Position numbers and translations under genes: made by a program. DNA of 21,516 nucleotides from HRBIN15 sp039630445 (GTDB lineage: Bacteria; Armatimonadota; Fimbriimonadia; Fimbriimonadales; GBS-DC), in the NCBI GenBank assembly GCA_039630445.1, contig JBCNVA010000111.1:1-21516 (forward strand), written 5' to 3'. The notes below the pieces were generated by a model. It was given only the letters and a program-made list of their open reading frames with translations. It was not told where the DNA came from and did no database searches. Positions 13,787-21,158 of this stretch are shown here, in pieces. How positions within the stretch are numbered: the stretch's first letter is position 1; every line of letters begins with the position of its first letter.

Positions 13787-14824
13787 CTACGAGGGTGCAT
13801 CAGCAGGCGTGACCGAGCGAGTAAAGGCGATGTAATCGTCCAGCGTTTCGAGGGCGCGTCCCGTCTCGATAGCGCGGAGAGCAACGGTGACACCATCGCG
13901 CGGGTCGTCCACCCGCCCGGCGACCCAGAGCGCCATCGCGGCGCCCGGCAGGAGCGCCAGCATCCGCTCCTCGTCCTCGCCTGCCAGCGCTGCTCGCAGA
14001 TAGTGGGCGTTCTGCGCAGGCGTGTCGCCCGCTATAATCGCTGCACCGGGCACAGGCTGCAAGCCGAGATCGTCGGGAGTGAACTCAAAGGTATCCACGA
14101 CGCCATCAGGCTTCAGGTGTGCTGCAACGGTTGTGCCAATCGGAGACACTTCGTCCAATCCATCCATCCCGTGCACCACCAAGGCGCGTTCTGCGCCCAA
14201 TCTGCCCAGTGCTTCTGCCAGAATCGCAATCCACTGCCAGTGGAACACGCCCAGCAGCTGGCGGCGTGCACCTGCTGGGTTGGTCAACGGACCCAAGAGG
14301 TTGAACACAGTGCGGACGCCCAGCTCGCGGCGCACGGGCGCTACATGGCGCATCGCGGGATGGTGCGCTGGCGCAAAGAGGAAGCCGATGCCCACCTGCT
14401 GAATCGCCCGGGCAATCTGTTCAGGTGTCAGGTTCAGGTTTGCGCCAAGTGCTTCCAGCACATCTGCGCTGCCACACTTGCTACTGACGGCGCGATTGCC
14501 GTGCTTGGCAACGGGCACACCCGCCGCCGCCACGATGAAGGCGATCCCTGTGGAGAGGTTCCATGTTTTGATCGCGTCGCCCCCTGTGCCGCAGGTGTCC
14601 AGCAGGTTCGGCAGCGAGAGGGGCACCTTGATCGAGTGGGCGCGCATAGCGCGGGCGAAGCCGACAATCTCATCCAGTGTCTCGCCGCGCGTGCGCAGGG
14701 CAATCAGCACGCCTGCCATCTGCACAGGGGTCAGCTCACCCCCCATCAGCGCGTGCATCAGCTGCTCCGCCTCACTCTCGCTCAATACCGATCCTTCCAG
14801 AACTTTCTGAACTAAGGGATTCAT
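13787..14824 (-). CDS. trpD: Anthranilate phosphoribosyltransferase
   Basis: A 345-aa enzyme of tryptophan synthesis joining anthranilate to PRPP. Motifs: CGTGGD (residues 78-83) for PRPP, NLSTG (89-93), KHGNRAVSSKCGSADVLEAL (107-126) for anthranilate and phosphate binding, FNLLGPLTNPA, and HGMDGLDEVSP with the magnesium-binding Asp-Glu pair. The ATG at 14824 has AGGGAG seven nt upstream; an in-frame ATG ten codons earlier would place that ribosome site inside the gene. No other trp gene is in the window. It starts 33 nt after the end of the broken hicA and may be transcribed with hicBA. Length and motifs are complete. Confidence 0.96.
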   Translation of the reverse strand: MNPLVQKVLEGSVLSESEAEQLMHALMGGELTPVQMAGVLIALRTRGETLDEIVGFARAMRAHSIKVPLSLPNLLDTCGTGGDAIKTWNLSTGIAFIVAAAGVPVAKHGNRAVSSKCGSADVLEALGANLNLTPEQIARAIQQVGIGFLFAPAHHPAMRHVAPVRRELGVRTVFNLLGPLTNPAGARRQLLGVFHWQWIAILAEALGRLGAERALVVHGMDGLDEVSPIGTTVAAHLKPDGVVDTFEFTPDDLGLQPVPGAAIIAGDTPAQNAHYLRAALAGEDEERMLALLPGAAMALWVAGRVDDPRDGVTVALRAIETGRALETLDDYIAFTRSVTPADAPS

Positions 14825-14857
14825 GCCGGTTCTCCCTAAAGAAAAACTCGTCACCGT

Positions 14858-15112
14858 TTATTCGCCCGATTCACTATCACGCTGTTCATCCACACCAAGA
14901 AATTCCTCCACGGTCAGCCCTGCTTCCCGAATGATTGCACGCAGAGTCCCTCGTGGTAAAGTTCCTGGATGACGAGGTACAGTGGTACGGCGTTTAGTGA
15001 TAGGGTTATACCAGATTTCGTGGCTCCCTTTCGCCTATCGATCAAACACAAACCCCTTTGCACGGAGGCGTTGAATCACTTCGCGATAGGTCATAGCGGG
15101 CAGACGACTCAT
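14858..15112 (-). pseudogene. hicA: HicA-like toxin (YcfA family) interrupted by an amber codon
   Basis: From the ATG at 15112 the minus strand encodes an 84-residue HicA-like double-stranded-RNA-binding-fold mRNA interferase with one internal stop. It reads MSRLPAMTYREVIQRLRAKG then FVFDR, then TAG at 15037-15035 (codon 26), then AKGSHEIWYNPITKRRTTVP and on to HPGTLPRGTLRAIIREAGLT and TAA at 14860-14858. In family members this position is commonly Gln (RQ-KGSH), and CAG to TAG is a single transition. The catalytic-type His31 (GSH) lies after the stop and there is no good restart codon. The reading frame is otherwise intact, so the lesion is recent, or the amber codon is read through, or it is a sequencing error. 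The ATG overlaps the hicB stop by ATGA, the usual coupled arrangement. Confidence 0.85.
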
Positions 15113-15378
15113 CGGAGCAACGCCTCCATCACAACGCTAACAGGAATCTTGACCCTTGCCTTGCGCTGCTGCCGTTTTAGTGCTGCGTTGAGCTTGGGTG
15201 GTAGGGGATCCCCATGTTCTATGTATGACTCGATGAGTTTACGCGCCACATCTTGAGCAATCTCCATCGTCTCAGCAACAGTACGCCCCTGCGCAATCAA
15301 GCCTTGCAATTCGTCGCTGGTTGCCAGGTAGCCACCCTCTTCCAACGGCTCGATGCGGATTTCGATAAGGATTTCCAT
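15109..15378 (-). CDS. hicB: HicB-like antitoxin
   Basis: An 89-aa protein of the HicB/UPF0150 family (partial RNase H-like fold): EILIEIRIEPLEEGGYLATS, then DELQGLIAQGRTVAETMEIA and DVARKLIESYIEHGDPLPP. It should bind and neutralise the HicA toxin encoded immediately downstream. The C-terminal tail (residues about 66-89, basic, with KIPVSVVMEALL) is short. No full helix-turn-helix or ribbon-helix-helix repressor domain is obvious, so DNA-binding autoregulation is uncertain. The ATG at 15378 is preceded by GGTGAG and by a TATAAT box 18 nt upstream; an in-frame extension to 15426 crosses that promoter and is rejected. The antitoxin is intact while its toxin carries a nonsense codon. Confidence 0.88.
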   Translation of the reverse strand: MEILIEIRIEPLEEGGYLATSDELQGLIAQGRTVAETMEIAQDVARKLIESYIEHGDPLPPKLNAALKRQQRKARVKIPVSVVMEALLR

Positions 15379-15396
15379 GCTCTCACCCACAGCCCG

Positions 15397-15402
15397 ATTA
15401 TA
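15397..15402 (-). promoter_or_regulatory. -10 box (TATAAT) for hicBA
   Basis: Minus-strand GTGGTATAATCGGG lies 18 nt before the hicB ATG, giving a leader of about 11 nt that still contains GGTGAG. It lies in the gap after glmM (15379-15464), which otherwise holds only AT-rich sequence without a clear terminator hairpin. Confidence 0.55.
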
Positions 15403-15464
15403 CCACTTTGCCCGATTTCTCGACACATGAGCGATTTTTCAACACTTTTATTGCCAAATTATTA

Positions 15465-16823
15465 CTATTCCATGATGGTACGGAAGGCAGTTGTCAGCAG
15501 GTGTAAGCATTCGTCCACGAGGTCAGGCGTTTCGGCTTCGACCATGATGCGGATGGCGTTCTCCGTGCCGGAGGCGCGGATGTTGAGCCTCCCGCGCCCG
15601 TTGAGCATCGCCTGTGCCTGTGCGATAGCTTGCTGAATACCAGGATGGTCGCGCCAGGCGTGTTTGTCGCGCACAGGCAGGCTCACCAGCTTTTGCGGAA
15701 ACGGCTCAAACGGGTGGGCGATTTCGGAAAAAGGCAGGTCGGTTTCTAAATAGAGGCGTAGCGTCTGCAGCAAGGTAATTAGCCCGTCGCCGGTGGTCGC
15801 CACCTCTTGAAAGATGATGTGCCCCGACTGCTCACCACCGATCAGCGCGTGGTGCTGGCGCATCGCCTCGGCGACATAGCGGTCGCCCACGCGCGTGCGC
15901 AGTAGCTGGATGCCCTCTGCTTGGAGCCGTCGCTCCATGCCGAGGTTGCTCATCTCAGTGGCGACGACGAGAGGCGGGTTCAGCGTGCCCTGCGCGTGGC
16001 GTCGGAGCGCCCACAGCGTCATAATGCAGTCACCATCGACGGGGTCGGCGTTCTCATCACAGAATAGGGCACGGTCCGCATCGCCGTCGAACGCCACGCC
16101 CAGCTCCGCACCTGATTGCAGCACCGCCTGCTGCAGATACTCCAGATGCGTGGAGCCGCAACCTGCGTTGATGTTGTCGCCGTCTGGCTCGCAGGCGAAG
16201 GGACTAACTTTTGCACCTAATTCCGTCAGCAGCACAGGGGCGTAGGGACTGGCAGCACCGTTGGCGCAGTCGACGGCAAGATGAAGCCCGCGCAACGGTT
16301 CTCGCTCCCCCGTCCACTCGCGCATGAGGTGCAGCAGATAGAGCAGATACTGCTCGCCTTCGCGCTCATCATAACGCCACAGCCCGATGGCGGAGGCAGG
16401 CAGGTAAGGAAATGGTTCCGCACTGTCCTCCAGCAGGGCTTCGATCGCCTCTTCCGCCTCGTCGGGGAACTTGTAGCCGTCGCTGCCGATGAGTTTGATA
16501 CCGTTATCCTGTGCGGGGTTGTGCGAGGCGGAAAGCACGATGCCCAGATCGTAGTGCCCCTCGCGCACGAGATAGGCAATCGCGGGGGTTGGCAGCACGC
16601 CTGCGGAGGTGACATGCGCGCCCTGCGCACAAAGTCCGCTGATGAGCGCGGTTTCGAGCATCGCGCCGCTGCGGCGGGTGTCGCGCCCAATCAGAATGCG
16701 AGGCGTAAGGGATTGCTTTTGCAAGGAGTAAGCAATCGCGCGTCCCAGGCGTAGCGCAAAATCGGGCGTCAGCAGCTCATTTGCCACGCCCCGAATGCCA
16801 TCCGTACCAAAGTAGCGTTTCAT
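15465..16823 (-). CDS. glmM: Phosphoglucosamine mutase
   Basis: A 452-aa alpha-D-phosphohexomutase converting glucosamine-6-phosphate to glucosamine-1-phosphate for UDP-GlcNAc and peptidoglycan. The N-terminal RYFGTDGIRG is the GlmM hallmark. The catalytic phosphoserine is Ser100 in SASHNP, the metal loop is DGDADR (246-251), the sugar loop is GGEQSGH, and the phosphate-binding loop is RASGTENAIRIMVEAE. The usual GTEP proline of that last loop is Asn here, a mild oddity. The length is normal for GlmM (about 445-455). The ATG overlaps the grpE stop (ATGA), so translation is coupled to grpE. The closest confusion would be a phosphomannomutase, but the N-terminal signature and length favour GlmM. 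Confidence 0.93.
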   Translation of the reverse strand: MKRYFGTDGIRGVANELLTPDFALRLGRAIAYSLQKQSLTPRILIGRDTRRSGAMLETALISGLCAQGAHVTSAGVLPTPAIAYLVREGHYDLGIVLSASHNPAQDNGIKLIGSDGYKFPDEAEEAIEALLEDSAEPFPYLPASAIGLWRYDEREGEQYLLYLLHLMREWTGEREPLRGLHLAVDCANGAASPYAPVLLTELGAKVSPFACEPDGDNINAGCGSTHLEYLQQAVLQSGAELGVAFDGDADRALFCDENADPVDGDCIMTLWALRRHAQGTLNPPLVVATEMSNLGMERRLQAEGIQLLRTRVGDRYVAEAMRQHHALIGGEQSGHIIFQEVATTGDGLITLLQTLRLYLETDLPFSEIAHPFEPFPQKLVSLPVRDKHAWRDHPGIQQAIAQAQAMLNGRGRLNIRASGTENAIRIMVEAETPDLVDECLHLLTTAFRTIME

Positions 16824-17428
16824 ACCTCTATATCGATGCTTTCGGTGGGCGTGTGGTGTTCGGGGCGTCGGGCGACAATCACGCGGCTGGGACGCAGCAC
16901 GCGCTCGCCGATGCGATACCCCCGCTCCACTTCGTCGATCACGATGCCGTCCTCGTACTCGTCGGTTTCGATGCGCTGGATCGCCTCATGTAGGTTCGGA
17001 TCAAACGGTCGCCCCACCGCTTCGATGGGGTGGATATCGTAGCGTGTCAATAGCGCTTTGATCTGCCGTTCGGTCAGGCGTACCCCTTCCAGTAGCGGTT
17101 CCAGCTCGCGCGTCGCCTCCGCTGCCTGCAACGCCCGCTCGAAATTGTCCAAAATAGGCAATAGCTCCTCCATGAGCGACTCAAGCAGGCGCAATCGACT
17201 GCGCTCCATCTCGTCTTGTTGGCGACGGCGATAGTTCTGAAAATCTGCCAGCGTACGCAGGTAAAGGTTCTTTTGCTCTTCCAACGCTCGCTCCATCTCC
17301 TGCAGGCGCGCCTTCACCGCCTGCAGCTCCTCTACGATCGCCTCATCCCCATGCGTCTCCTCGGGTGCCTGATCCGACTTCACTGGCTCCGCTACCTCTT
17401 TTTCCGTATCGAGTAGGTGCTCGCTCAT
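16820..17428 (-). CDS. grpE: GrpE, DnaK nucleotide exchange factor
   Basis: A 202-aa cytoplasmic cochaperone that releases ADP from DnaK. Residues 1-30 are an acidic disordered head, about 33-95 a long coiled coil for dimerisation (EELQAVKARLQEMERALEEQ onward), then LADFQNYRRRQQDEMERSR. A short helical section (LPILDNFERAL) follows, and a C-terminal beta domain (GRPFDPNLHEAI, GYRIGERVLRPSRVIVA). The ATG at 17428 is preceded by GGGAGGTGA and by a TACAAT box at 17463-17468; an open frame extends further upstream but reads through the pntB end. dnaK and dnaJ are not adjacent. It is joined to glmM by a 4-nt overlap, an unusual partner. Confidence 0.94.
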   Translation of the reverse strand: MSEHLLDTEKEVAEPVKSDQAPEETHGDEAIVEELQAVKARLQEMERALEEQKNLYLRTLADFQNYRRRQQDEMERSRLRLLESLMEELLPILDNFERALQAAEATRELEPLLEGVRLTERQIKALLTRYDIHPIEAVGRPFDPNLHEAIQRIETDEYEDGIVIDEVERGYRIGERVLRPSRVIVARRPEHHTPTESIDIEV

Positions 17429-17462
17429 CACCTCACCTCCCTTGAGATCGGTTTTTTGTAGG

Positions 17463-17468
17463 ATTGTA
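17463..17468 (-). promoter_or_regulatory. Candidate -10 box (TACAAT) for grpE-glmM
   Basis: In the 65-nt gap after pntB, minus-strand GGGTACAATCC lies about 34 nt upstream of the grpE ATG. It directly follows a small stem CCCGA-TTCTG-TCGGG. No CIRCE (TTAGCACTC) heat-shock operator is present. Confidence 0.35.
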
Positions 17469-17493
17469 CCCGACAGAATCGGGAGAGAGGCGC

Positions 17494-18870
17494 TCACGCC
17501 TTCTTCAACGCAGTCACGATTTCGGTGACCACCTTCTTGGCGTCGCCAAAGACCATCATGGTATGAGGCAGATAGAACAGTTCGTTGTCGACGCCCGCAA
17601 AGCCCGTTGCCAGACTGCGCTTGATAAAGACCACTGTGCGTGCCTTGTCCACATCCAGAATGGGCATGCCGTACAGGGGCGAGTCGGGCTTGGTACGCGC
17701 GGCGGGGTTCGTGATGTCGTTCGCGCCGACCACAATCGCCACATCGCATTCGGGAAAAAGTAGGTTCGCCTCGTCCATCTCCAGCAGCTTATCGTAGGAG
17801 ACCTGCGCCTCCGCCAGCAGCACATTCATATGCCCGGGCATCCGCCCCGCGACGGGGTGGATCGCGTACTTGACCGTGATACCGCGCGCCTCCAGCACAT
17901 CCTCCAGCTCTTTCACGGCATGCTGCGCCTGTGCCGCCGCCATGCCGTAGCCGGGCACAATCATCACCAGTCGTGCCCCATCCAGAATCGCGGCGACATC
18001 CTCAGGGCTGTAGGCGACTACAGTGCGCGCTTCTCCTGTGCCAGTCGTTGCCACAGGCGCGCCGACACCCCCGAACAGCACATTTGTGAAGGAGCGGTTC
18101 ATCGCCTTGCACATCAGCAGCGCGAGGATAAAGCCTGAGGAGCCGTCTAGCGTGCCCGCCACGATGAGCAGCTTATTATTCAGCACGAAGCCCAGCGCCG
18201 CTGCCGAAAGCCCCGCATAGGAGTTCAAAATCGCAATCACGGTTGGCATATCGGCTCCGCCGATGCCCATCACCAGCAGGAAGCCAAACAGCAGCGCGCA
18301 GACAATCATGATGGGCAAGAGAGCGCTCTGAGACGGATCGATCACCAGTGCCACGCCCAACGCGACCGCCAGCCCGAACACCAGCAAGCTCACAAAGTTG
18401 CGCCCCGGATAGATCAGTGGCTTGCCAGAGATGAGTTCTTGCAGCTTCGCAAACGCGATACAGCTGCCCGTAAAGGTGAGATAGCCCAGGATCATCTCTG
18501 ATGCCAGCACCGCCATCGTGAAGCGGTCGATGTCGGGGTACAGCTGATAATATTTGGCTGTGCCCACCAGTGCAACAGCCAGCGAGCCAAAGGCATGCGA
18601 CATCGCCGTGCGCTGGGGCACAGCGGTCATCGGGAGTTTCAGCGCGATGGGCACGCCGATAACAGTCCCTACAATCACAGCACCGATAAGCAGATCGTAG
18701 CGTTCCATCCGATACGCCAGCAGGGTGGCGATAATCGCAAGCAGCATGCCCGCGCTGCCTGCCCAGTTACCCCAGCGCGCCGTGCGCACCTCGCTCATGC
18801 CCTTGAGCGAGAGGATGAACAGCACGCCCGCCAGCACATAGAGATACTGCACCAGCAGCTCGGTGGTCAT
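17494..18870 (-). CDS. pntB: NAD(P) transhydrogenase subunit beta
   Basis: A 458-aa inner-membrane subunit of the proton-translocating transhydrogenase, which makes NADPH from NADH using the proton gradient. The N-terminal part (to about residue 265) holds the dII membrane helices, starting LVQYLYVLAGVLFILSLKGM. The C-terminal dIII domain binds NADP(H), with GYGMAAAQAQHAVKEL, AIHPVAGRMPGHMNVLLAEA and VGANDITNPAA. Its length matches E. coli PntB (462). The ATG at 18870 follows GGAGGGGGTGA and overlaps the pntA2 stop by ATGA. It is the last gene of the three-gene pnt operon. Confidence 0.97.
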   Translation of the reverse strand: MTTELLVQYLYVLAGVLFILSLKGMSEVRTARWGNWAGSAGMLLAIIATLLAYRMERYDLLIGAVIVGTVIGVPIALKLPMTAVPQRTAMSHAFGSLAVALVGTAKYYQLYPDIDRFTMAVLASEMILGYLTFTGSCIAFAKLQELISGKPLIYPGRNFVSLLVFGLAVALGVALVIDPSQSALLPIMIVCALLFGFLLVMGIGGADMPTVIAILNSYAGLSAAALGFVLNNKLLIVAGTLDGSSGFILALLMCKAMNRSFTNVLFGGVGAPVATTGTGEARTVVAYSPEDVAAILDGARLVMIVPGYGMAAAQAQHAVKELEDVLEARGITVKYAIHPVAGRMPGHMNVLLAEAQVSYDKLLEMDEANLLFPECDVAIVVGANDITNPAARTKPDSPLYGMPILDVDKARTVVFIKRSLATGFAGVDNELFYLPHTMMVFGDAKKVVTEIVTALKKA

Positions 18871-19187
18871 TCGCGCTCACCCCCTCCGCGCCGTCTGAAC
18901 ATCAGCAGGATGCGCTCGGTAATCATAAAGCCGCTGATGACATTCGACATCGCCAGCGCGACGGCAATCACCGCCAGCCACATGATGAAGTTGTTTTTGG
19001 GGTCTGCCAACACGATCAGCGCAGCGACCACCGACACGGAGGAGATGGCGTTCGTGAGCGACATCAGCGGCGTGTGCAGCAGGCGCGACACATGCCGAAT
19101 CAGCTCCAGCCCTAAAAAGCTTGCCAGCAGAAAAATCAGCAGGTTCACCACAATATCGTGCGCTGTCAGCGGTGTGTGTTCAGGCAT
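18867..19187 (-). CDS. pntA2: NAD(P) transhydrogenase subunit alpha, membrane part
   Basis: A 106-aa protein with membrane helices (VVNLLIFLLASFLGLELI, ISSVSVVAALIVL, NFIMWLAVIAVALAMSNVIS), equal to the C-terminal dII part of E. coli PntA as found separately in Rhodospirillum-type enzymes (PntAB/PntA2). The ATG at 19187 has GGAGGT 7 nt upstream; the GTG at 19196 overlaps that site and is rejected. It starts 8 nt inside the 3' end of pntA1 and ends overlapping pntB, so all three subunits are translationally coupled. Confidence 0.93.
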   Translation of the reverse strand: MPEHTPLTAHDIVVNLLIFLLASFLGLELIRHVSRLLHTPLMSLTNAISSVSVVAALIVLADPKNNFIMWLAVIAVALAMSNVISGFMITERILLMFRRRGGGERE

Positions 19188-20385
19188 TCGGTTCACCTCC
19201 TGTAGAGTTGGGAGTTCCTAACTGCTCGGCAGGGTCAGACTGCGAGGTGGAAAGGCTCTCCTTCACGCGCGGGTGAACCACCTCACCCTGATGGCATGCG
19301 AGGGTACTGCGCGCGATCTCATCCTCGAGGTTCAGTTGCCCTTCCTTGAACAGCAGGCTCAGGAAGTTCGCCACATTTCGGCTGTAGAGCTGGCTGGCGT
19401 GGAAGGGCACGGTGGAAGCGAGGTTCACCGCGCCGATAATCGTGACGCCATGCTCAACGATGGTCTCGTTGGGGCGGGTCAGTTCGCAGTTGCCACCCCA
19501 CTCCGCCGCCAGATCGACGATCACAGAGCCAGGGCGCATCGCGCGTACCATCTGGGCGTTGATGAGGAGTGGGGCGCGCCGTCCGGGCACCGCCGCCGTA
19601 GTAATAACCACCTCGTTGCGGGCAACAACAGAAGTCAGCAGCTGTTGCTGCCGGTGGTAGAACGCCTCGTCGAACGCCTTGGCGTAGCCCGTGGCTTCCT
19701 GTGCCTCCTCGCTCTCCAGCCCCAGCGTGACGAACTTTGCGCCCACGCTCTCCGCCTCTTGCCGTGCCGCAGGGCGGATGTCATACGCTTCCACCACAGC
19801 GCCCAGGCGTCGCGCCGTGGCGATTGCCTGCAACCCAGCAACCCCTGCACCGATCACGAACACCCGTGCAGGCTGGATCGTGCCCGCGGCGGTCATCAAC
19901 AGCGGGAACAGCTTGGGCAAGTGGTTCGCGGCGATTAGCACCGCCTTGTAGCCTGCAACCGTCGCCATCGAGGAAAGCACATCCATACTCTGGGCGCGGC
20001 TGATGCGCGGCATCAGCTCCAGCGCGAAGGCAGTGACACCGCGCTCTGCTAAGCGCGGCATCACTGTCGCCTGCCACAGAGGCTCCATCAGCCCAATCAG
20101 AATCTGTCCTTCACGCAGCAGCAGCAGGTCCTCCTCAAAATGGGGGTTGGCACCTGCTGTGCGTACTTGCAGCACAACATCCGCGCGGGCGAACAGCTCG
20201 GCACGCGAGGCAACCAGATGCGCGCCCGCCTCTTGATATTCCGAATCGGGGAAGCCCGCCTGATCACCAGCGCCCGCCTCGATCAGCACCTCGAAGCCTG
20301 CCTTGTGCAGGGAGGGCAGCTGCGCCGGGATCAGCGCCACCCGTTGCTCGCCCGGATAAGTTTCCTTAGGTACTCCAATAACCAT
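19180..20385 (-). CDS. pntA1: NAD(P) transhydrogenase subunit alpha, NAD-binding part
   Basis: A 401-aa soluble dI subunit that binds NAD(H), related to alanine dehydrogenase. It begins VIGVPKETYPGEQRVALIP and contains AQSMDVLSSMATVAGYKAV (131-149), the Rossmann loop VIGAGVAGLQA (177-187), Asp202 at the end of the second strand (EAYDIRP), and a long C-terminal region (VVDLAAEWGGNCELTRPNE, HGVTIIGAVNLAST). It lacks the membrane helices fused in E. coli PntA, hence the split-alpha type. The ATG at 20385 has GGAGGT 7 nt upstream. It lies 45 nt downstream of pcm and is probably on the same transcript. Confidence 0.96.
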   Translation of the reverse strand: MVIGVPKETYPGEQRVALIPAQLPSLHKAGFEVLIEAGAGDQAGFPDSEYQEAGAHLVASRAELFARADVVLQVRTAGANPHFEEDLLLLREGQILIGLMEPLWQATVMPRLAERGVTAFALELMPRISRAQSMDVLSSMATVAGYKAVLIAANHLPKLFPLLMTAAGTIQPARVFVIGAGVAGLQAIATARRLGAVVEAYDIRPAARQEAESVGAKFVTLGLESEEAQEATGYAKAFDEAFYHRQQQLLTSVVARNEVVITTAAVPGRRAPLLINAQMVRAMRPGSVIVDLAAEWGGNCELTRPNETIVEHGVTIIGAVNLASTVPFHASQLYSRNVANFLSLLFKEGQLNLEDEIARSTLACHQGEVVHPRVKESLSTSQSDPAEQLGTPNSTGGEPNA

Positions 20386-20430
20386 CCCGATACCTCCTGT
20401 GTTCGGTTTCGCATCTGACCCGTGGCATCA

Positions 20431-21102
20431 TCAAAACACTTCGTCAGGCTGCCAGCCATATTCGCCCACGAGGGGCACAAAGACGCACTCGCCGTAGGTG
20501 CGTGTGAATAGTCGCTCGCCACGCTTGATGATGAGTGTTAGCACCTGGTGCGTGCGCGAGCCGAGGGGCAAGAGGAGTCGCCCTTCGTTGGGCGAGAGTT
20601 GCTCCAGCAAGGGGGGCGGCACTCTGCCGGGCGTGCCCGCCGTGACGATAATCCGGTCATAAGGCGCAAGAGGTGGGAAGCCGCGCGTGCCATCACCGAT
20701 CACCAGCACAAAGGGCGGGAAGCGCAACGCCGTCAGAATGTGATAGGCGCGGAGCGCCAGGCGCGGAAAGCGCTCCACCGTGACCAGTTGGCGACATAGC
20801 AAGGTCAGAATCGCCGCTTGATACCCCGAGCCAGTGCCGATTTCCAGCACGCGCTCGTCGCCTCGCAGCTCCAGCAGCTCGGTCATCGTGGCAACGAGTG
20901 AAGGCTGCGAGATAGTTTGCCCTTCGCCAATTGGCAGGGCGTGATCGATGTAAGCCTGCCAGCGGTACTCTTCGGGCACCATCAGGTGGCGTGGCACGCG
21001 CCGAACTGCCTCCAGCACCCGCTCATCCCGCACGCCCTTCTCACGGATAAGCTGGATCAGCTGCTCCCGCTGCGCCTCAAAATCATAGCCGTTATCGAGC
21101 AT
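20431..21102 (-). CDS. pcm: Protein-L-isoaspartate O-methyltransferase
   Basis: A 223-aa (from the ATG at 21102) SAM-dependent enzyme that starts repair of isoaspartyl residues in aged proteins. Motifs: family N-terminus REQLIQLIREKGVRDERVLE, PIGEGQTISQPSLVATMTEL, the SAM loop VLEIGTGSGYQAAIL (85-99), YDRIIVTAGTP and GRLLLPLGS. An in-frame GTG at 21120 would add six residues (MSSQST). Neither start has a good ribosome site, and the GTG follows a small hairpin (21124-21137) in the leader below a TATAAT box. I prefer the ATG but only slightly. It is the first gene of a run leading into pntA1-A2-B. Confidence 0.94.
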   Translation of the reverse strand: MLDNGYDFEAQREQLIQLIREKGVRDERVLEAVRRVPRHLMVPEEYRWQAYIDHALPIGEGQTISQPSLVATMTELLELRGDERVLEIGTGSGYQAAILTLLCRQLVTVERFPRLALRAYHILTALRFPPFVLVIGDGTRGFPPLAPYDRIIVTAGTPGRVPPPLLEQLSPNEGRLLLPLGSRTHQVLTLIIKRGERLFTRTYGECVFVPLVGEYGWQPDEVF

Positions 21103-21123
21103 GGTAGATTGGCTAGACACCCA

Positions 21124-21158
21124 ACGGCTTTAGCCGTCGATGCACCTTTCCGATTATA
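21124..21158 (-). promoter_or_regulatory. pcm promoter (-10 TATAAT) and leader hairpin
   Basis: TATAAT at 21158-21153 on the minus strand (GGTATAATCGG) contains the TAA stop of the upstream membrane protein gene. About 15 nt downstream is the palindrome ACGGCT-TT-AGCCGT (21124-21137), just before the alternative GTG start of pcm. Similar GGCTTTAGCC palindromes are common small intergenic repeats in bacteria. Confidence 0.5.

Noticed and set aside
15005..15012. GGTATAAC on the minus strand inside hicA as a promoter for trpD
   Set aside because: It falls within conserved coding sequence (IWYNP), differs at the last -10 base, and would lie about 180 nt from trpD, which has its own ribosome site.
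14858..15034. Separate downstream gene starting after the hicA amber codon
   Set aside because: There is no ATG, GTG or TTG with a ribosome site just after the stop, and the sequence continues the HicA family in the same frame.
17440..17493. Rho-independent terminator after pntB
   Set aside because: The stem is only 5 bp and is followed by an A-run rather than a T-run on the transcript. The region fits a grpE promoter better.
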